Assembly (NCBI GenBank): GCA_964386325.1 | Contig: CAYLQY010000018.1 | Span: 1 to 46,717 of the forward strand | DNA from: Anaerorhabdus sp964386325 | GTDB lineage: Bacteria > Bacillota_I > Bacilli_A > Erysipelotrichales > Erysipelotrichaceae | Length of the DNA: 46,717 nucleotides | Direction: 5' to 3' | Shown: in pieces, positions 25,269-34,385 of the stretch | Layout of the letters: each line of letters opens with the position of its first letter | How positions within the stretch are numbered: the stretch's first letter is position 1 | The notes under the pieces: generated by a model | The model's input: only the letters and a program-made list of their open reading frames with translations | Told to the model about the DNA's origin: nothing | The model's database searches: none | Program-made: the position numbers and the translations under genes

Positions 25269-26303
25269 TTAACCTCTTTCGTGTTTCGCACGTAATTGCC
25301 CACATGCTGCATCAATATCATCACCATGTTTAGCACGTAATGTTGCTTTTACTTTATTCTTCATTAAACAATCATAGAAATGCAACGCTGTTTTAGCATC
25401 GCAAGTCTTATAGCCATGTTCATCCACTTGATTATATGGAATCAAATTCACGTATGCATTCATACCACGAATAAGATTTGCCAATTGTCTTGCATTTTCA
25501 TCAGAATCATTTACGCCTTTTAGTAAGATATATTCAAAAGTTAATCGTCGATTATTCTCTTCACTATATCTACGCAATGAATCCATTAGTTGTTGAAGTG
25601 GATATGCATGATTTATAGGCATAATTTTAGAACGTAATTCATCGGTTGGTGCATGTAAAGAAATCGCTAAATTGTATTGCACATGCTCCTTAGAAAACTT
25701 CTCAATCATCGGTACTAAACCACACGTACTAATCGTAATATGACGAGCACCTAACGCTAATCCTTTATCATGATTGATTGTCTTACAAAAGCTCATGACA
25801 TTATCATAGTTATCAAAAGGTTCCCCTGTACCCATAATCACAAGATTAGAAATTCGTTTATTCTCTTGATCGAGTTCCTTTTGAACATACAATATTTGCG
25901 CAACCATCTCACCACTTGTTAAATCTCTTTGTTTTTTCAATAATCCAGATGCACAGAATTTACATCCCATGTTACATCCAACTTGCGATGTAACACATAG
26001 ACTTTCTCCAAATTCATAATGCATTAAAACTGTTTCAATAAGTGCACCATCTTGAAGTTGAAATAAATATTTTGTCGTACCATCCTTCGCAACTTGTTTC
26101 TCAACACACTCGCACGGATTGATACAATATAATGATGATAATGTTTCAATTAATTCTTTACTTAAATCCGTCATTTCTTGAAATGAAGAAACACGTTTAC
26201 GATAAAGCCATTGAAAACATTGATCAGCTCTAAATTTTTTTTGATTCAGACTTAGAAATAACGCTTCTAAATCGGCATAGTTATAATCATAAATTGTTTT
26301 CAT
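25269..26303 (-). CDS. rlmN: 23S rRNA (adenine-2503-C2)-methyltransferase
   Basis: RlmN is a radical-SAM enzyme that methylates A2503 of 23S rRNA and A37 of some tRNAs. The 344-residue protein has the cluster motif CNMGCKFC (Cys110, 114, 117), the GEP region MGTGEPFDNYD, ILLKGVNDS, and the catalytic Cys334 in AACGQLRAK near the end. It lies 30 bases after rsmB, and its end is 7 bases before prpC, whose ribosome binding site overlaps it. Confidence 0.96.
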   Translation of the reverse strand: MKTIYDYNYADLEALFLSLNQKKFRADQCFQWLYRKRVSSFQEMTDLSKELIETLSSLYCINPCECVEKQVAKDGTTKYLFQLQDGALIETVLMHYEFGESLCVTSQVGCNMGCKFCASGLLKKQRDLTSGEMVAQILYVQKELDQENKRISNLVIMGTGEPFDNYDNVMSFCKTINHDKGLALGARHITISTCGLVPMIEKFSKEHVQYNLAISLHAPTDELRSKIMPINHAYPLQQLMDSLRRYSEENNRRLTFEYILLKGVNDSDENARQLANLIRGMNAYVNLIPYNQVDEHGYKTCDAKTALHFYDCLMKNKVKATLRAKHGDDIDAACGQLRAKHERG

Positions 26304-26333
26304 TTTTTCACCACTGTACTATTCTACCATAAA

Positions 26334-27545
26334 TCATGCTTTTTTAAACAGCTTCGCCATATAAAAGCCATCCTTATTTGCATCTGTTGAAAAGATAGTT
26401 TTTTCACAAAGTAATTCATAATCATCATTGCCTTTTAAAAAGTTTGCAATTTGTCTATCATTCTCTTTTTTATTTAATGTACATGTACTATAAACTAAAA
26501 TTCCACCTTTTTTCAAGCATCGTGAAGCAGATTGTAGAATTTCACATTGTAATTCGACAATTTCATCAATACTTTCAGGAGTGCAGCGTATTTTAATATC
26601 TGGTTTGCGTTTTAATACGCCTAACCCTGAACAAGGAACATCAACTAGAATACGATCAAATTCTTCACCATAGTTTTCATGCAAAAAACAAGCATCCATT
26701 TGTTTAACATCCACATTAGTTACACCCAAATGTTCCATAGATGTACGAATTAATTCTGTGCGGTGTTCATGTAGTTCACCAGCAATTATAGTTCCAGTAT
26801 TATTCATCATCATCGCTATTTGTGATGTTTTCGTCCCTGGGGCGCTACAACAATCTAGTACCCTAAGATTTTGTTTCAAATCCATCATTTTCACAACTTG
26901 TTGGCTTGATTCATCTTGAATCACGATTTTACCCTCTTTGAAGTAATCACTTTGAACCAGGTTAAATTCCGCTACAAATGCTGTATCATCTAAAAATTTA
27001 ATTTTTTCATCTTTTTCCAATTCTTCTTTGCTACACTTTATCGTATTTATACGTCCTACGACATTGGCATCCATACAATCACTCCAACATATTTGTTCCA
27101 TTATCTCTTTGCCATAATGTGCTGTCCAAAGCCCAACTAACCAATCAGGGTGACTGGTTTGAATTGCAATTTTATCACTATCACGTTTTCCTTGTTCTAG
27201 TACTTTTCTTAAAATTGCATTCACAAAGCCTTTACTTGATTGTGGTGTAAGTTCTACCATCTCATTCACAATGGCATATGTTGGTACTTTATCTAACCAA
27301 AATAATTGATATACACTCATATCTAGTAAAATGGCTATCTTTGGATTGCATTTCTTTTCAGCAAAATGCTCCCATTGAAAACGACATAAACGATAGTTAC
27401 GAAGTGTTCCATAAACAATTTGTGTTATTAATCCTTTATCGATTTCCGAAGCTTGATTGAGTGAAGAACGCATCATCAAATTGGCATATTGGCCCTCTTC
27501 AATTACTTTTATTAAACATTCATATGCAATCTTCCTTGCGTTCAT
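26334..27545 (-). CDS. rsmB: 16S rRNA (cytosine-967-C5)-methyltransferase
   Basis: RsmB methylates C967 of 16S rRNA. It has an N-terminal NusB-like RNA-binding domain (about 1-130, with LITQIVYGTLRNYR) and a SAM methyltransferase domain with CCSAPGTKTSQIA, DVPCSGLGVLKRKPDI and the second cysteine in YSTCTL. At 403 residues it is slightly shorter than usual (about 430-450). It follows priA by eight bases, with an AGGAG site. In many Firmicutes def and fmt lie between these two; they are absent here. Confidence 0.93.
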   Translation of the reverse strand: MNARKIAYECLIKVIEEGQYANLMMRSSLNQASEIDKGLITQIVYGTLRNYRLCRFQWEHFAEKKCNPKIAILLDMSVYQLFWLDKVPTYAIVNEMVELTPQSSKGFVNAILRKVLEQGKRDSDKIAIQTSHPDWLVGLWTAHYGKEIMEQICWSDCMDANVVGRINTIKCSKEELEKDEKIKFLDDTAFVAEFNLVQSDYFKEGKIVIQDESSQQVVKMMDLKQNLRVLDCCSAPGTKTSQIAMMMNNTGTIIAGELHEHRTELIRTSMEHLGVTNVDVKQMDACFLHENYGEEFDRILVDVPCSGLGVLKRKPDIKIRCTPESIDEIVELQCEILQSASRCLKKGGILVYSTCTLNKKENDRQIANFLKGNDDYELLCEKTIFSTDANKDGFYMAKLFKKA

Positions 27546-27553
27546 TTTATCTC

Positions 27554-29722
27554 CTAATCTAGTATCATCGGATTAACATCTACTTTTATTGTAGGACATC
27601 CTCTTTCCTTGATACATTCCTTTATTACTCTTGATACTTCTGTTTTCATTTCTTGATTATTTCGACCTTTCAATAAAAGTCGTACGCGATATAAGTCTTT
27701 CATTTTTAATAATTCAGAAGGTCCAAGGATTTTAAAATCTCCTTGTAAGTTTTGTTTAATTTTCCTAGCCCACGTCTTTACTTTATCGTTATCTCTATCT
27801 TGAATGAGAATCGCAACCATATATGTATAAGGAGGATATCCCCCTGCTCTTCTAAATTGCATTTCTTGATTGAAGAAACTGCCATAATCTTGGCGTATCG
27901 CTGTTTGAATTGTATAGTGGCTATCATCAAATACTTGAAGAATTACTTCTCCTTGGTGTTCACTTCTACCACTACGCCCTGAGGCTTGTACAATTAAATC
28001 AAAAGTCACCTCGGTACTTCGATAATCAATTCGATTTAATCCTGCATCGGCATTTAATACACCGACTAATGTTACATCTGGATAGTCTAATCCTTTCGCA
28101 ATCATTTGTGTTCCTATCAAGATATCTGCTTGTTTATTCGCAAATGCTTCTAAATAAGTTTCATGACTATTTTTTCTACTTGTTGTATCCGCATCCATTC
28201 TTAAGACTCTAGCTTGTGGATATAATTGATGAATTTCTTCTTCAAGTTTTTGTGTACCAAAGCCAAATGCTGAGAACCCACTGTGCGAATGACACTTAGG
28301 GCACTCATTTACGTGTCTTATTGTTGTTCCACAAGTATGACATTTTAAACTGTGATCGGAAGCATGATAACTTAATGCCACATCACAATGAGGACAATAC
28401 AATACTTCACCACACGCATTACAACGTAGCGATGTATTGTACCCTCGGCGATTAAGTAATAAAATAGCTTGTTTCCCATATTGCAAGCAATTACTAATTC
28501 TTTCTTTAAGTCGATCACTTACAATATAAGATTGTCCTTTTTTAATCGCATCTTTTAGATTAACACAATGAATTGTTGGTAATGATTCATTAATTCGTTG
28601 TTTCATTTCAACTAAATCATACACTTCGCGCAAAGCTCTTGCATAAGAGTCTAGCGAAGGTGTAGCACTGCCTAATAATACCTTACACCCAAAGTACTCT
28701 GCTCGATGAATCGCAATGTCTCGGCAATGATATTGAGGCGTATTATCCTGTTTGTATGAAGAATCATGTTCCTCATCCAAAATAATCAAACCCAAACTTT
28801 CAAAAGGCATAAATATGGAAGAACGGGTTCCTACCACAACAGACACTTCACCTAATTTAACACGTTGATATTGTTCATACTTTTCTTGATCATTTAATCC
28901 TGAATGATAAATAGCTACCGCATCACCAAAACGACTTTGAACACGAGCTACCATTTGAGGGGTTAAACTGATTTCTGGAACTAATATTAATACCTGTCTA
29001 CCCTTTTCAATAATTTCACTTGTCAGCTGTAGATAGATTTCAGTTTTGCCACTTCCCGTTATTCCATGAAGTAACACAACATTCTTTTTGGAATTCCTAA
29101 TTTTATCAATTGCTTCTTGTTGGCAATCCGACAATATAAGTGCATTTTTTATTTCGATATCGGTTATCGCTTTCGCTTTCTTTTCTTCTTCCACCAAACG
29201 TAACGCACCTTTATCAAGGAGAACTTTCGCAAAACTAGGGTATTTCTTGCGTAGTTCAGAATAGCGCATTCTTCCTTGTTCCACAACTTCACTATACGCA
29301 ATTAATTGTTTAGGTGTGAGTGATACTTCACTATCAGTAGCTTCCACCCATTTTTCTAGAAGTATTTTTTGATTGTTACTGCTTGGTTTTAGTTTTGAAG
29401 GAAGCATTGTTTTAAAACAACTAATGGTTGGTGAAATTGTTTCATAGGCCATCCATTTAGCCAAATCAATCAACTCATCTGTTAAATATGGTTCATCATC
29501 AATACGACGCAAAATGGGTTTGCATTCAAACCCTTTCATGTTTTCTATTTCTTCTTTAGAATTATATTTTGTAACGGAATCAACAAATCCAATCAACTCT
29601 TTATGATTAAACTCGATTGCAACACGAACACCCGGAACGATTGAATCATCATCAGAGATATATGAATATGTTTGATCCAAGAAATATGTAGGGTATTCTA
29701 TCCAACATTCAATTAAGTTCAT
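27554..29722 (-). CDS. priA: primosomal replication restart helicase PriA
   Basis: PriA recognises stalled forks and reloads the replisome. The 722-residue protein has an N-terminal 3'-DNA-binding domain, a helicase core with Walker A GITGSGKTEIYL and LDEEHDSSYKQ, zinc-binding cysteines (CNACGEVLYCPHC, then CHTCGTT and CPKC), and the motif VQASGRSGRS. The start at 29722 (MNLIECWIEY) follows AGGAGG with a six-base gap; the longer frame from 29791 adds a non-conserved stretch. First gene of a run through thiN. Confidence 0.95.
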   Translation of the reverse strand: MNLIECWIEYPTYFLDQTYSYISDDDSIVPGVRVAIEFNHKELIGFVDSVTKYNSKEEIENMKGFECKPILRRIDDEPYLTDELIDLAKWMAYETISPTISCFKTMLPSKLKPSSNNQKILLEKWVEATDSEVSLTPKQLIAYSEVVEQGRMRYSELRKKYPSFAKVLLDKGALRLVEEEKKAKAITDIEIKNALILSDCQQEAIDKIRNSKKNVVLLHGITGSGKTEIYLQLTSEIIEKGRQVLILVPEISLTPQMVARVQSRFGDAVAIYHSGLNDQEKYEQYQRVKLGEVSVVVGTRSSIFMPFESLGLIILDEEHDSSYKQDNTPQYHCRDIAIHRAEYFGCKVLLGSATPSLDSYARALREVYDLVEMKQRINESLPTIHCVNLKDAIKKGQSYIVSDRLKERISNCLQYGKQAILLLNRRGYNTSLRCNACGEVLYCPHCDVALSYHASDHSLKCHTCGTTIRHVNECPKCHSHSGFSAFGFGTQKLEEEIHQLYPQARVLRMDADTTSRKNSHETYLEAFANKQADILIGTQMIAKGLDYPDVTLVGVLNADAGLNRIDYRSTEVTFDLIVQASGRSGRSEHQGEVILQVFDDSHYTIQTAIRQDYGSFFNQEMQFRRAGGYPPYTYMVAILIQDRDNDKVKTWARKIKQNLQGDFKILGPSELLKMKDLYRVRLLLKGRNNQEMKTEVSRVIKECIKERGCPTIKVDVNPMILD

Positions 29723-29776
29723 AGGCATCCTCCTGTCAACTATTTTATCATATGGAACAACTAAAAGAGAAAAAAA

Positions 29777-29796
29777 AGTAATTGGCACCAATTACT
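29777..29796 (-). terminator. terminator after second M56 operon
   Basis: AGTAATTG / CAATTACT (8 bp, GCAC loop), and on the minus strand a following run of eight T. About 84 bases past the M56 stop. Confidence 0.8.
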
Positions 29797-29879
29797 CTTT
29801 AAATAGCTCCTCTAAACTTTTCGCATAAGTTATCGTTATCTAACTCATACAATATCTAGATTTTTTCTATTTTCAGTTA

Positions 29880-31670
29880 TTATTTCTTATTAATTACTTC
29901 ATATTCTTGATTTACATGAATTACTGCATCAATTGAACTACCCTCAAGCACCTTACCAAATGGTGTCACCATTTGTAATTTTAAGTTATCCATGGAGTCA
30001 TATAATTCAACAGCATCAACACCTTCATAAAAATTAATTGAGACATTCGAACTTTTCATATTATCAAATGTCGGACATTCCTTTGCCCGCAATTCAGATG
30101 CCTTCATTCTATCATCTACATTGATTGTAGGTGCTTCAATATTACTTTCAGGAATATCTACAATAGGTGAATGTGGTAATTGTAAATCATATTGATTTTG
30201 AATACTAAGTTCCAAATCTACCGTCCCATCATTTTTTTCGCGAATTATTACGCATGCACTCGCACTATCACGCAAGAATTCATCAGTTAAGTAGTAATCA
30301 CTATGAATCACAACATAATCTTGAATCAAAGCATACGCATCTTCTATTCCCTCATATGCATATAGATAACGCTTGTACTCATCATAAATTTTATCAATTT
30401 CAAAATGTCGATTTGTTGAATAAACAAATTTTTTCAAAACTTGATTTGTTTCCTTATCCACAAACTCGAATGTAATATCTCCTTTTATTAAAATTCCATC
30501 ATCCGCTTCAATAACCTTTGGTACAGTCATCACAAAAGGTGCATTTTTAAAAACTTTAATACCTAATTCATTATTATATATCGTAAAATAGTATTCAATT
30601 GCATCAGTTGTTTCTAGACGATCTATACTTCGATTAGGAACAGTATTTTGTGCATTAGCTGAAGTAAACGCAAAGAACATCGAACTCAAACATATAATTG
30701 ACATACATCCTACTACTATTTTCTTACTTACTTGTTTAGTATGTGTATTGAGTAAACACAATATTCTTTCCTTTACAGTATATTTATTTGTATTAAAACT
30801 TGTCGATAAAATAATTGTCGGACTTTTTGTTTGAATACGTAAAACCTCTAAAATAGTATTACCATATTCTTTGCGGTATTCCATTGTTCTATGTTTAAGT
30901 ATTGATTCATCACATGATAATTCAATATCTTTATTCGTTTCATGAAATAGAAGCAACATTACCGGATTAAACCAATATATACTTTTCACAAACATGAGTA
31001 ACCATTTCAAGAAGATATCATGGCGTTTATAATGCATTAGTTCATGCATACACACCATTTTAATTTGTGATGGTAATAAATTCATATTAGGAATTATCAC
31101 AAAAGGTTTTATGATACCTATCAACATTGGCGAACTTAGATTTTCAACAACATAAATTGGAATATTTTTTTTAATCTTCATACTCTTTTTAATTTTATCA
31201 AATAAAACAACTAATTCTTCACTCGGTTCTTCACGTGATTTTTTTACATATTGTAAGAAAGAGATGTATTTAATAATATTGATTAATAAAATTATGAATG
31301 TAATCACCAAGCTTATATAACCAACAACTGCAACAATACTAATATCTGTTCCTAGTGTTTTCATTGTAGCTGCATCTTCAAAACTATTTACCACAACCTG
31401 TTTTGAGGCAATTTCGTAAGTAGTTTCCTGATTTGTATTAGAAGAGTTTGTAACTTGTATTACAGGAATATTGGGTTGGTTTATTTTCAAAGCTGTTGGT
31501 AGTGAAAAATTAACTGGTATTAATAATCGTATGACAATAAAATACCATAATATATATCGAATTCTAAACCCATATCGATTACCAGAAATTTTTTTAAAAA
31601 GACTAACTGCTAAAATACATAATGTCATAGAAATCATTACTTCTAATACCGATTTCATCAATGCTTCCAT
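29880..31670 (-). CDS. M56 family (BlaR1-like) membrane metallopeptidase sensor, 596 aa
   Basis: N-terminal half (about 1-340): hydrophobic helices near 8-26, 35-55, 112-137, 222-242 and 318-337 around a zinc peptidase site HELMH (209-213), with third-ligand region KDIELSCDE (248-255), as in BlaR1/MecR1. Family members cut a BlaI-type repressor after sensing a ligand. The external part (about 341-596) is not a penicillin-binding domain (no SxxK/SxN/KTG set seen) but resembles the outer region of the other M56 protein and the two lipoproteins here. Last gene of the BlaI-lipoprotein-lipoprotein-M56 unit. Confidence 0.85.
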   Translation of the reverse strand: MEALMKSVLEVMISMTLCILAVSLFKKISGNRYGFRIRYILWYFIVIRLLIPVNFSLPTALKINQPNIPVIQVTNSSNTNQETTYEIASKQVVVNSFEDAATMKTLGTDISIVAVVGYISLVITFIILLINIIKYISFLQYVKKSREEPSEELVVLFDKIKKSMKIKKNIPIYVVENLSSPMLIGIIKPFVIIPNMNLLPSQIKMVCMHELMHYKRHDIFLKWLLMFVKSIYWFNPVMLLLFHETNKDIELSCDESILKHRTMEYRKEYGNTILEVLRIQTKSPTIILSTSFNTNKYTVKERILCLLNTHTKQVSKKIVVGCMSIICLSSMFFAFTSANAQNTVPNRSIDRLETTDAIEYYFTIYNNELGIKVFKNAPFVMTVPKVIEADDGILIKGDITFEFVDKETNQVLKKFVYSTNRHFEIDKIYDEYKRYLYAYEGIEDAYALIQDYVVIHSDYYLTDEFLRDSASACVIIREKNDGTVDLELSIQNQYDLQLPHSPIVDIPESNIEAPTINVDDRMKASELRAKECPTFDNMKSSNVSINFYEGVDAVELYDSMDNLKLQMVTPFGKVLEGSSIDAVIHVNQEYEVINKK

Positions 31671-31684
31671 ATTGATCTCCCTTG

Positions 31685-32134
31685 CTAGTCTAGTTTAAAT
31701 GTTAGACTTTCTAATCCTTCAATATCACTTTCATTTGAATCTGAATCACAATGTTTACCCACGATAACATGATCATTTTCAATCAAGACCGTATAATAAT
31801 CTATCAACGTATCTTTAGTAATTGTATATAAACACGAAAATTTTGTTTCATCATTATAAACATAAAAACTAATGTCGCCATATTGTTCCATATCAGGAAT
31901 AAAAATATCACCCGTTTCTTCAAGTGTAACTAAGCCATTTATTTTCAGTTGTGAATCTAAGGGTATTGTTAGAGAAGCCATCCCATCAAAAAATAGATAT
32001 TCATTGCGATCTTTATATTCTCTTACTTTGATGTTATCATCAAACACTGTTGTCGTATATTTCTCTTTTTTGGCACATGCAGACATACTCAATATCATGA
32101 CTATCAAAAGTGCATAAAGTATTATCTTTTTCAT
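31685..32134 (-). CDS. small lipoprotein, half-copy of the sensor module
   Basis: A 149-residue lipoprotein. The signal ends LIVMILSMSAC with the lipid-bearing Cys, followed by KKEKYTTT. The mature part contains EYLFFDGMASLTIPLDS and VTLEETGDIF, which match YLFYDGLVGLKISNDS and YTLQEIQGDM in the larger lipoprotein just upstream, so the two share a domain. The start at 32134 follows GGTGAGG; the longer frame begins with a GTG inside that site. It lies 15 bases before the M56 gene and probably works with it at the outer membrane face. No known family. Confidence 0.75.
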   Translation of the reverse strand: MKKIILYALLIVMILSMSACAKKEKYTTTVFDDNIKVREYKDRNEYLFFDGMASLTIPLDSQLKINGLVTLEETGDIFIPDMEQYGDISFYVYNDETKFSCLYTITKDTLIDYYTVLIENDHVIVGKHCDSDSNESDIEGLESLTFKLD

Positions 32135-32220
32135 TTTAATCAACCTCACCTATATGAATCATTATCCTTAAAACACTGATTAATAAACAAATCACAAAAG
32201 CTAATATAATTCTTCATTTG

Positions 32221-33522
32221 TTATTTTTCAATAAATACAATTTTATCTTGTAAGAATGATGCAGCTATCTCATAATTCTTTCTATCTTGTTCATCAAATA
32301 AATCAAAGCTTATATTTTTTGCCTCGATAATTCTATATCCATTACTAAATTGAAAAATTAAGTTAGAAAAATACTCATTAGAGTTGCAACAACCACTTGC
32401 ATTATTCATTCCTTCTCCAATTCGATATTCTACAATTTCTTCATAGTTTGTTGGATCTGTTTCACTTATATAATAGATTCCAAACACACTAGATTCATTG
32501 TATTCACCAACGAGAATATTTGTTCCTAAATCATTAGGGAGAATCATTTCAAAAAATTCATATTCATCATTACTTAATTGATAAACTCGATCTCCATTAT
32601 CATTGATTTCATACTCAAGTTCTTGCGGATAAAAATCAATTTGAACAGATTCACTTGGTTCATCATATGATTCACCTTCTTGAATATTGGTGATTTTGAA
32701 TTGTTCAGTAATAGGTCGTTGTTCATAAACTACAAACTCTACATTTTCTACAATCTTCTTTATTTGAGCTAAATTCTGATTATTATTATCGATATTAAAC
32801 ATTGTATAGCTTGCATTTTTATTCGTCATATCTATATTGCATTTTTTGAACAACTCATTTGCAGGAGTATAAAACTTTACCTCATTATCAAAGATAAACT
32901 GATAAGGCTCGTCTTCCATAATGTTGTAATAGGGATAATCTACTGGATAAACATGAAAGAATGCAATATTTGTGTTTTTCTCGTTTATTGGCGTTACCAC
33001 CGCACAAGATTCAATCGCCTTCAAAATAGTAGGTGTATCTTGAAGTTCACCTTTATGAATAAAGACCATATTTTCAATGATTGTATCACTATTTTTTTGG
33101 TCAGCTAAATCTATACAAATATTTCCATACGGACTCCAAAAAACGCTGTCATATCCAAGAAGGTAGTCCTTTCTTCGCACTGCTCCAGCATATCTTTCAG
33201 AAGAATCACTTCGACTCACAACTTCAAATACAATATCTCCTGCAACCATATCCCCTTGTATTTCTTGAAGTGTGTATGGTTCACTGATTGTGTATTTGGA
33301 ATCATTGGATATCTTTAACCCTACTAATCCATCATAGAATAAATAAGTTGTATCTTCTTTTGTTGAGATAATTTGAATATTTGAATCAATATTTGTAATG
33401 ACAGGCTCACTTGGCTTCGCTTCGCATGATGTTAAAAACAAGACTGTAGCGCTTGATACAAGTAATAATAGATATTTTTCAATCCCTGTTTTTTTTCTTC
33501 GCAAGCTCTTCTTCATATTCAC
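32221..33522 (-). CDS. lipoprotein resembling the M56 ectodomain
   Basis: A 433-residue predicted lipoprotein: long basic N-region (KKSLRRKKTG), hydrophobic helix, lipobox FLTSC, then EAKPSEP. The mature part aligns by eye with the external half of the 744-residue M56 protein: FIHKGELQ with AIESCAVVT against FIYKGLKY with AINTCIIAT, and ELFKKCNID against DLLRECNIK. It therefore looks like a detached sensor module. Start: GTG at 33522 has the better spacing from AAAGG; ATG at 33516 is possible. It begins right after the blaI stop. Function unknown. Confidence 0.75.
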   Translation of the reverse strand: MNMKKSLRRKKTGIEKYLLLLVSSATVLFLTSCEAKPSEPVITNIDSNIQIISTKEDTTYLFYDGLVGLKISNDSKYTISEPYTLQEIQGDMVAGDIVFEVVSRSDSSERYAGAVRRKDYLLGYDSVFWSPYGNICIDLADQKNSDTIIENMVFIHKGELQDTPTILKAIESCAVVTPINEKNTNIAFFHVYPVDYPYYNIMEDEPYQFIFDNEVKFYTPANELFKKCNIDMTNKNASYTMFNIDNNNQNLAQIKKIVENVEFVVYEQRPITEQFKITNIQEGESYDEPSESVQIDFYPQELEYEINDNGDRVYQLSNDEYEFFEMILPNDLGTNILVGEYNESSVFGIYYISETDPTNYEEIVEYRIGEGMNNASGCCNSNEYFSNLIFQFSNGYRIIEAKNISFDLFDEQDRKNYEIAASFLQDKIVFIEK

Positions 33523-33882
33523 TTATCTACCTTTCTTCAAAATTTCTTCTAATTCATCAATATCCTCTTTGCTTAATTTTGTTGAATCTACAAGTGATGT
33601 TACTAAACTCTTCATTGAACTATTATGAACTTTGGTAAAAAACCTGTTCGTTTCTGCTTTTTTATAATCCGCTTCTTTCACAAGGGCACGGTAATACTTA
33701 AGCCGTTTGTCTTTAGTTCCGGTAATAAAGCCTCGTTCTTCTAGTCTTGATAGTAATGCTTGTATTGTTGACATCGACCAATCTTTACTAATTTTGTCCG
33801 CAATCTCACTTGTCTTCAAATCGCCCTCTGCATCCCATAATACATTCATAACTTCTAACTCTGCTTCTGGTATTTTCTTCAT
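33523..33882 (-). CDS. BlaI/MecI family transcriptional repressor (copy 1)
   Basis: A 119-residue Penicillinase-repressor family protein. The winged helix lies at about 5-75 (PEAELEVMNVLWD, MSTIQALLSRLEERGFI) and the C-terminal dimer helices at 80-119. BlaI-type repressors leave DNA after cleavage triggered by an M56 peptidase. It heads the unit blaI-lipoprotein-lipoprotein-M56 and lies behind a promoter with two BlaI-like boxes, so autoregulation is expected. It is closely similar to the second copy at 34017-34385. No beta-lactamase gene is present. Confidence 0.9.
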   Translation of the reverse strand: MKKIPEAELEVMNVLWDAEGDLKTSEIADKISKDWSMSTIQALLSRLEERGFITGTKDKRLKYYRALVKEADYKKAETNRFFTKVHNSSMKSLVTSLVDSTKLSKEDIDELEEILKKGR

Positions 33883-33926
33883 TGTCTTACCCTCACGTTT
33901 TAATTTTTATCTTAAAATCTCAATTT

Positions 33927-33975
33927 AATCTGCACTTGTCAACTTAATGATAATTATTATATTTACATTTGTCAA
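33927..33975 (-). promoter_or_regulatory. promoter with two BlaI-like boxes (second operon)
   Basis: Minus strand TTGACA (33970-33975), 17-base spacer, TATCAT (33947-33952). Box 1 TTGACAAATGTAAAT (33961-33975) overlaps the -35; box 2 TTGACAAGTGCAGATT (33927-33942) lies at the expected start of transcription. Both fit the GACAnnTGTA form of BlaI/MecI operators, box 2 with one change (GACAnnTGCA). Confidence 0.7.
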
Positions 33976-33978
33976 TAT

Positions 33979-34013
33979 AAGAAAAGATTGAGTTCCTTCC
34001 TCAATCTTTTCTT
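33979..34013 (-). terminator. terminator after first M56-BlaI operon
   Basis: AAGAAAAGATTGAG / CTCAATCTTTTCTT, a perfect 14-bp stem with a 7-base loop, directly after the blaI copy 2 stop. Confidence 0.88.
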
Positions 34014-34016
34014 GCT

Positions 34017-34385
34017 TTATTTTAATTTATTTAAAATCTCTTCTAATTCATTTAAATCTTCATGACTAAGCCCATCAGTATCTATCAACGATGATATTAA
34101 ACTTCTCATTGAGCTATTATGAATTTTAGTATAAAGCCATGTCGTTTCAGCCCTTTTATAATCATCTTCTTTTAAAACAGGATGGTAATACTTTAGTCTC
34201 TTTTCCTTATCCCCAACAACATAACCCCTTTGTTCTAAGCGTGTTAACAATGCTTGAACAGTAGACATCGCCCAATCTTTGTCTAAAAGTTCTACTATCT
34301 CACTCGTTTTCAAAGGTTTAGTTGCTTTCCATAATACATTCATAACCTCTAATTCTGCTTCTGGTATTTTCTTCATTTTCTTCAT
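34017..34385 (-). CDS. BlaI/MecI family transcriptional repressor (copy 2)
   Basis: A 122-residue paralogue of copy 1, with the same winged helix (KIPEAELEVMNVLWKA, MSTVQALLTRLEQRGYV) and dimerisation tail. It comes after the 744-residue M56 gene, with which it shares one base (TAATG), so here the order is sensor then repressor, the reverse of the other unit. A second ATG three codons on could also serve. It should repress its own operon through the boxes at 36632-36683. Confidence 0.9.
   Translation of the reverse strand: MKKMKKIPEAELEVMNVLWKATKPLKTSEIVELLDKDWAMSTVQALLTRLEQRGYVVGDKEKRLKYYHPVLKEDDYKRAETTWLYTKIHNSSMRSLISSLIDTDGLSHEDLNELEEILNKLK

Noticed and set aside
25111..25305. 64-codon frame across the rlmN end and prpC start
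   Set aside because: Out of frame with both genes; the prpC frame carries all the PP2C motifs.
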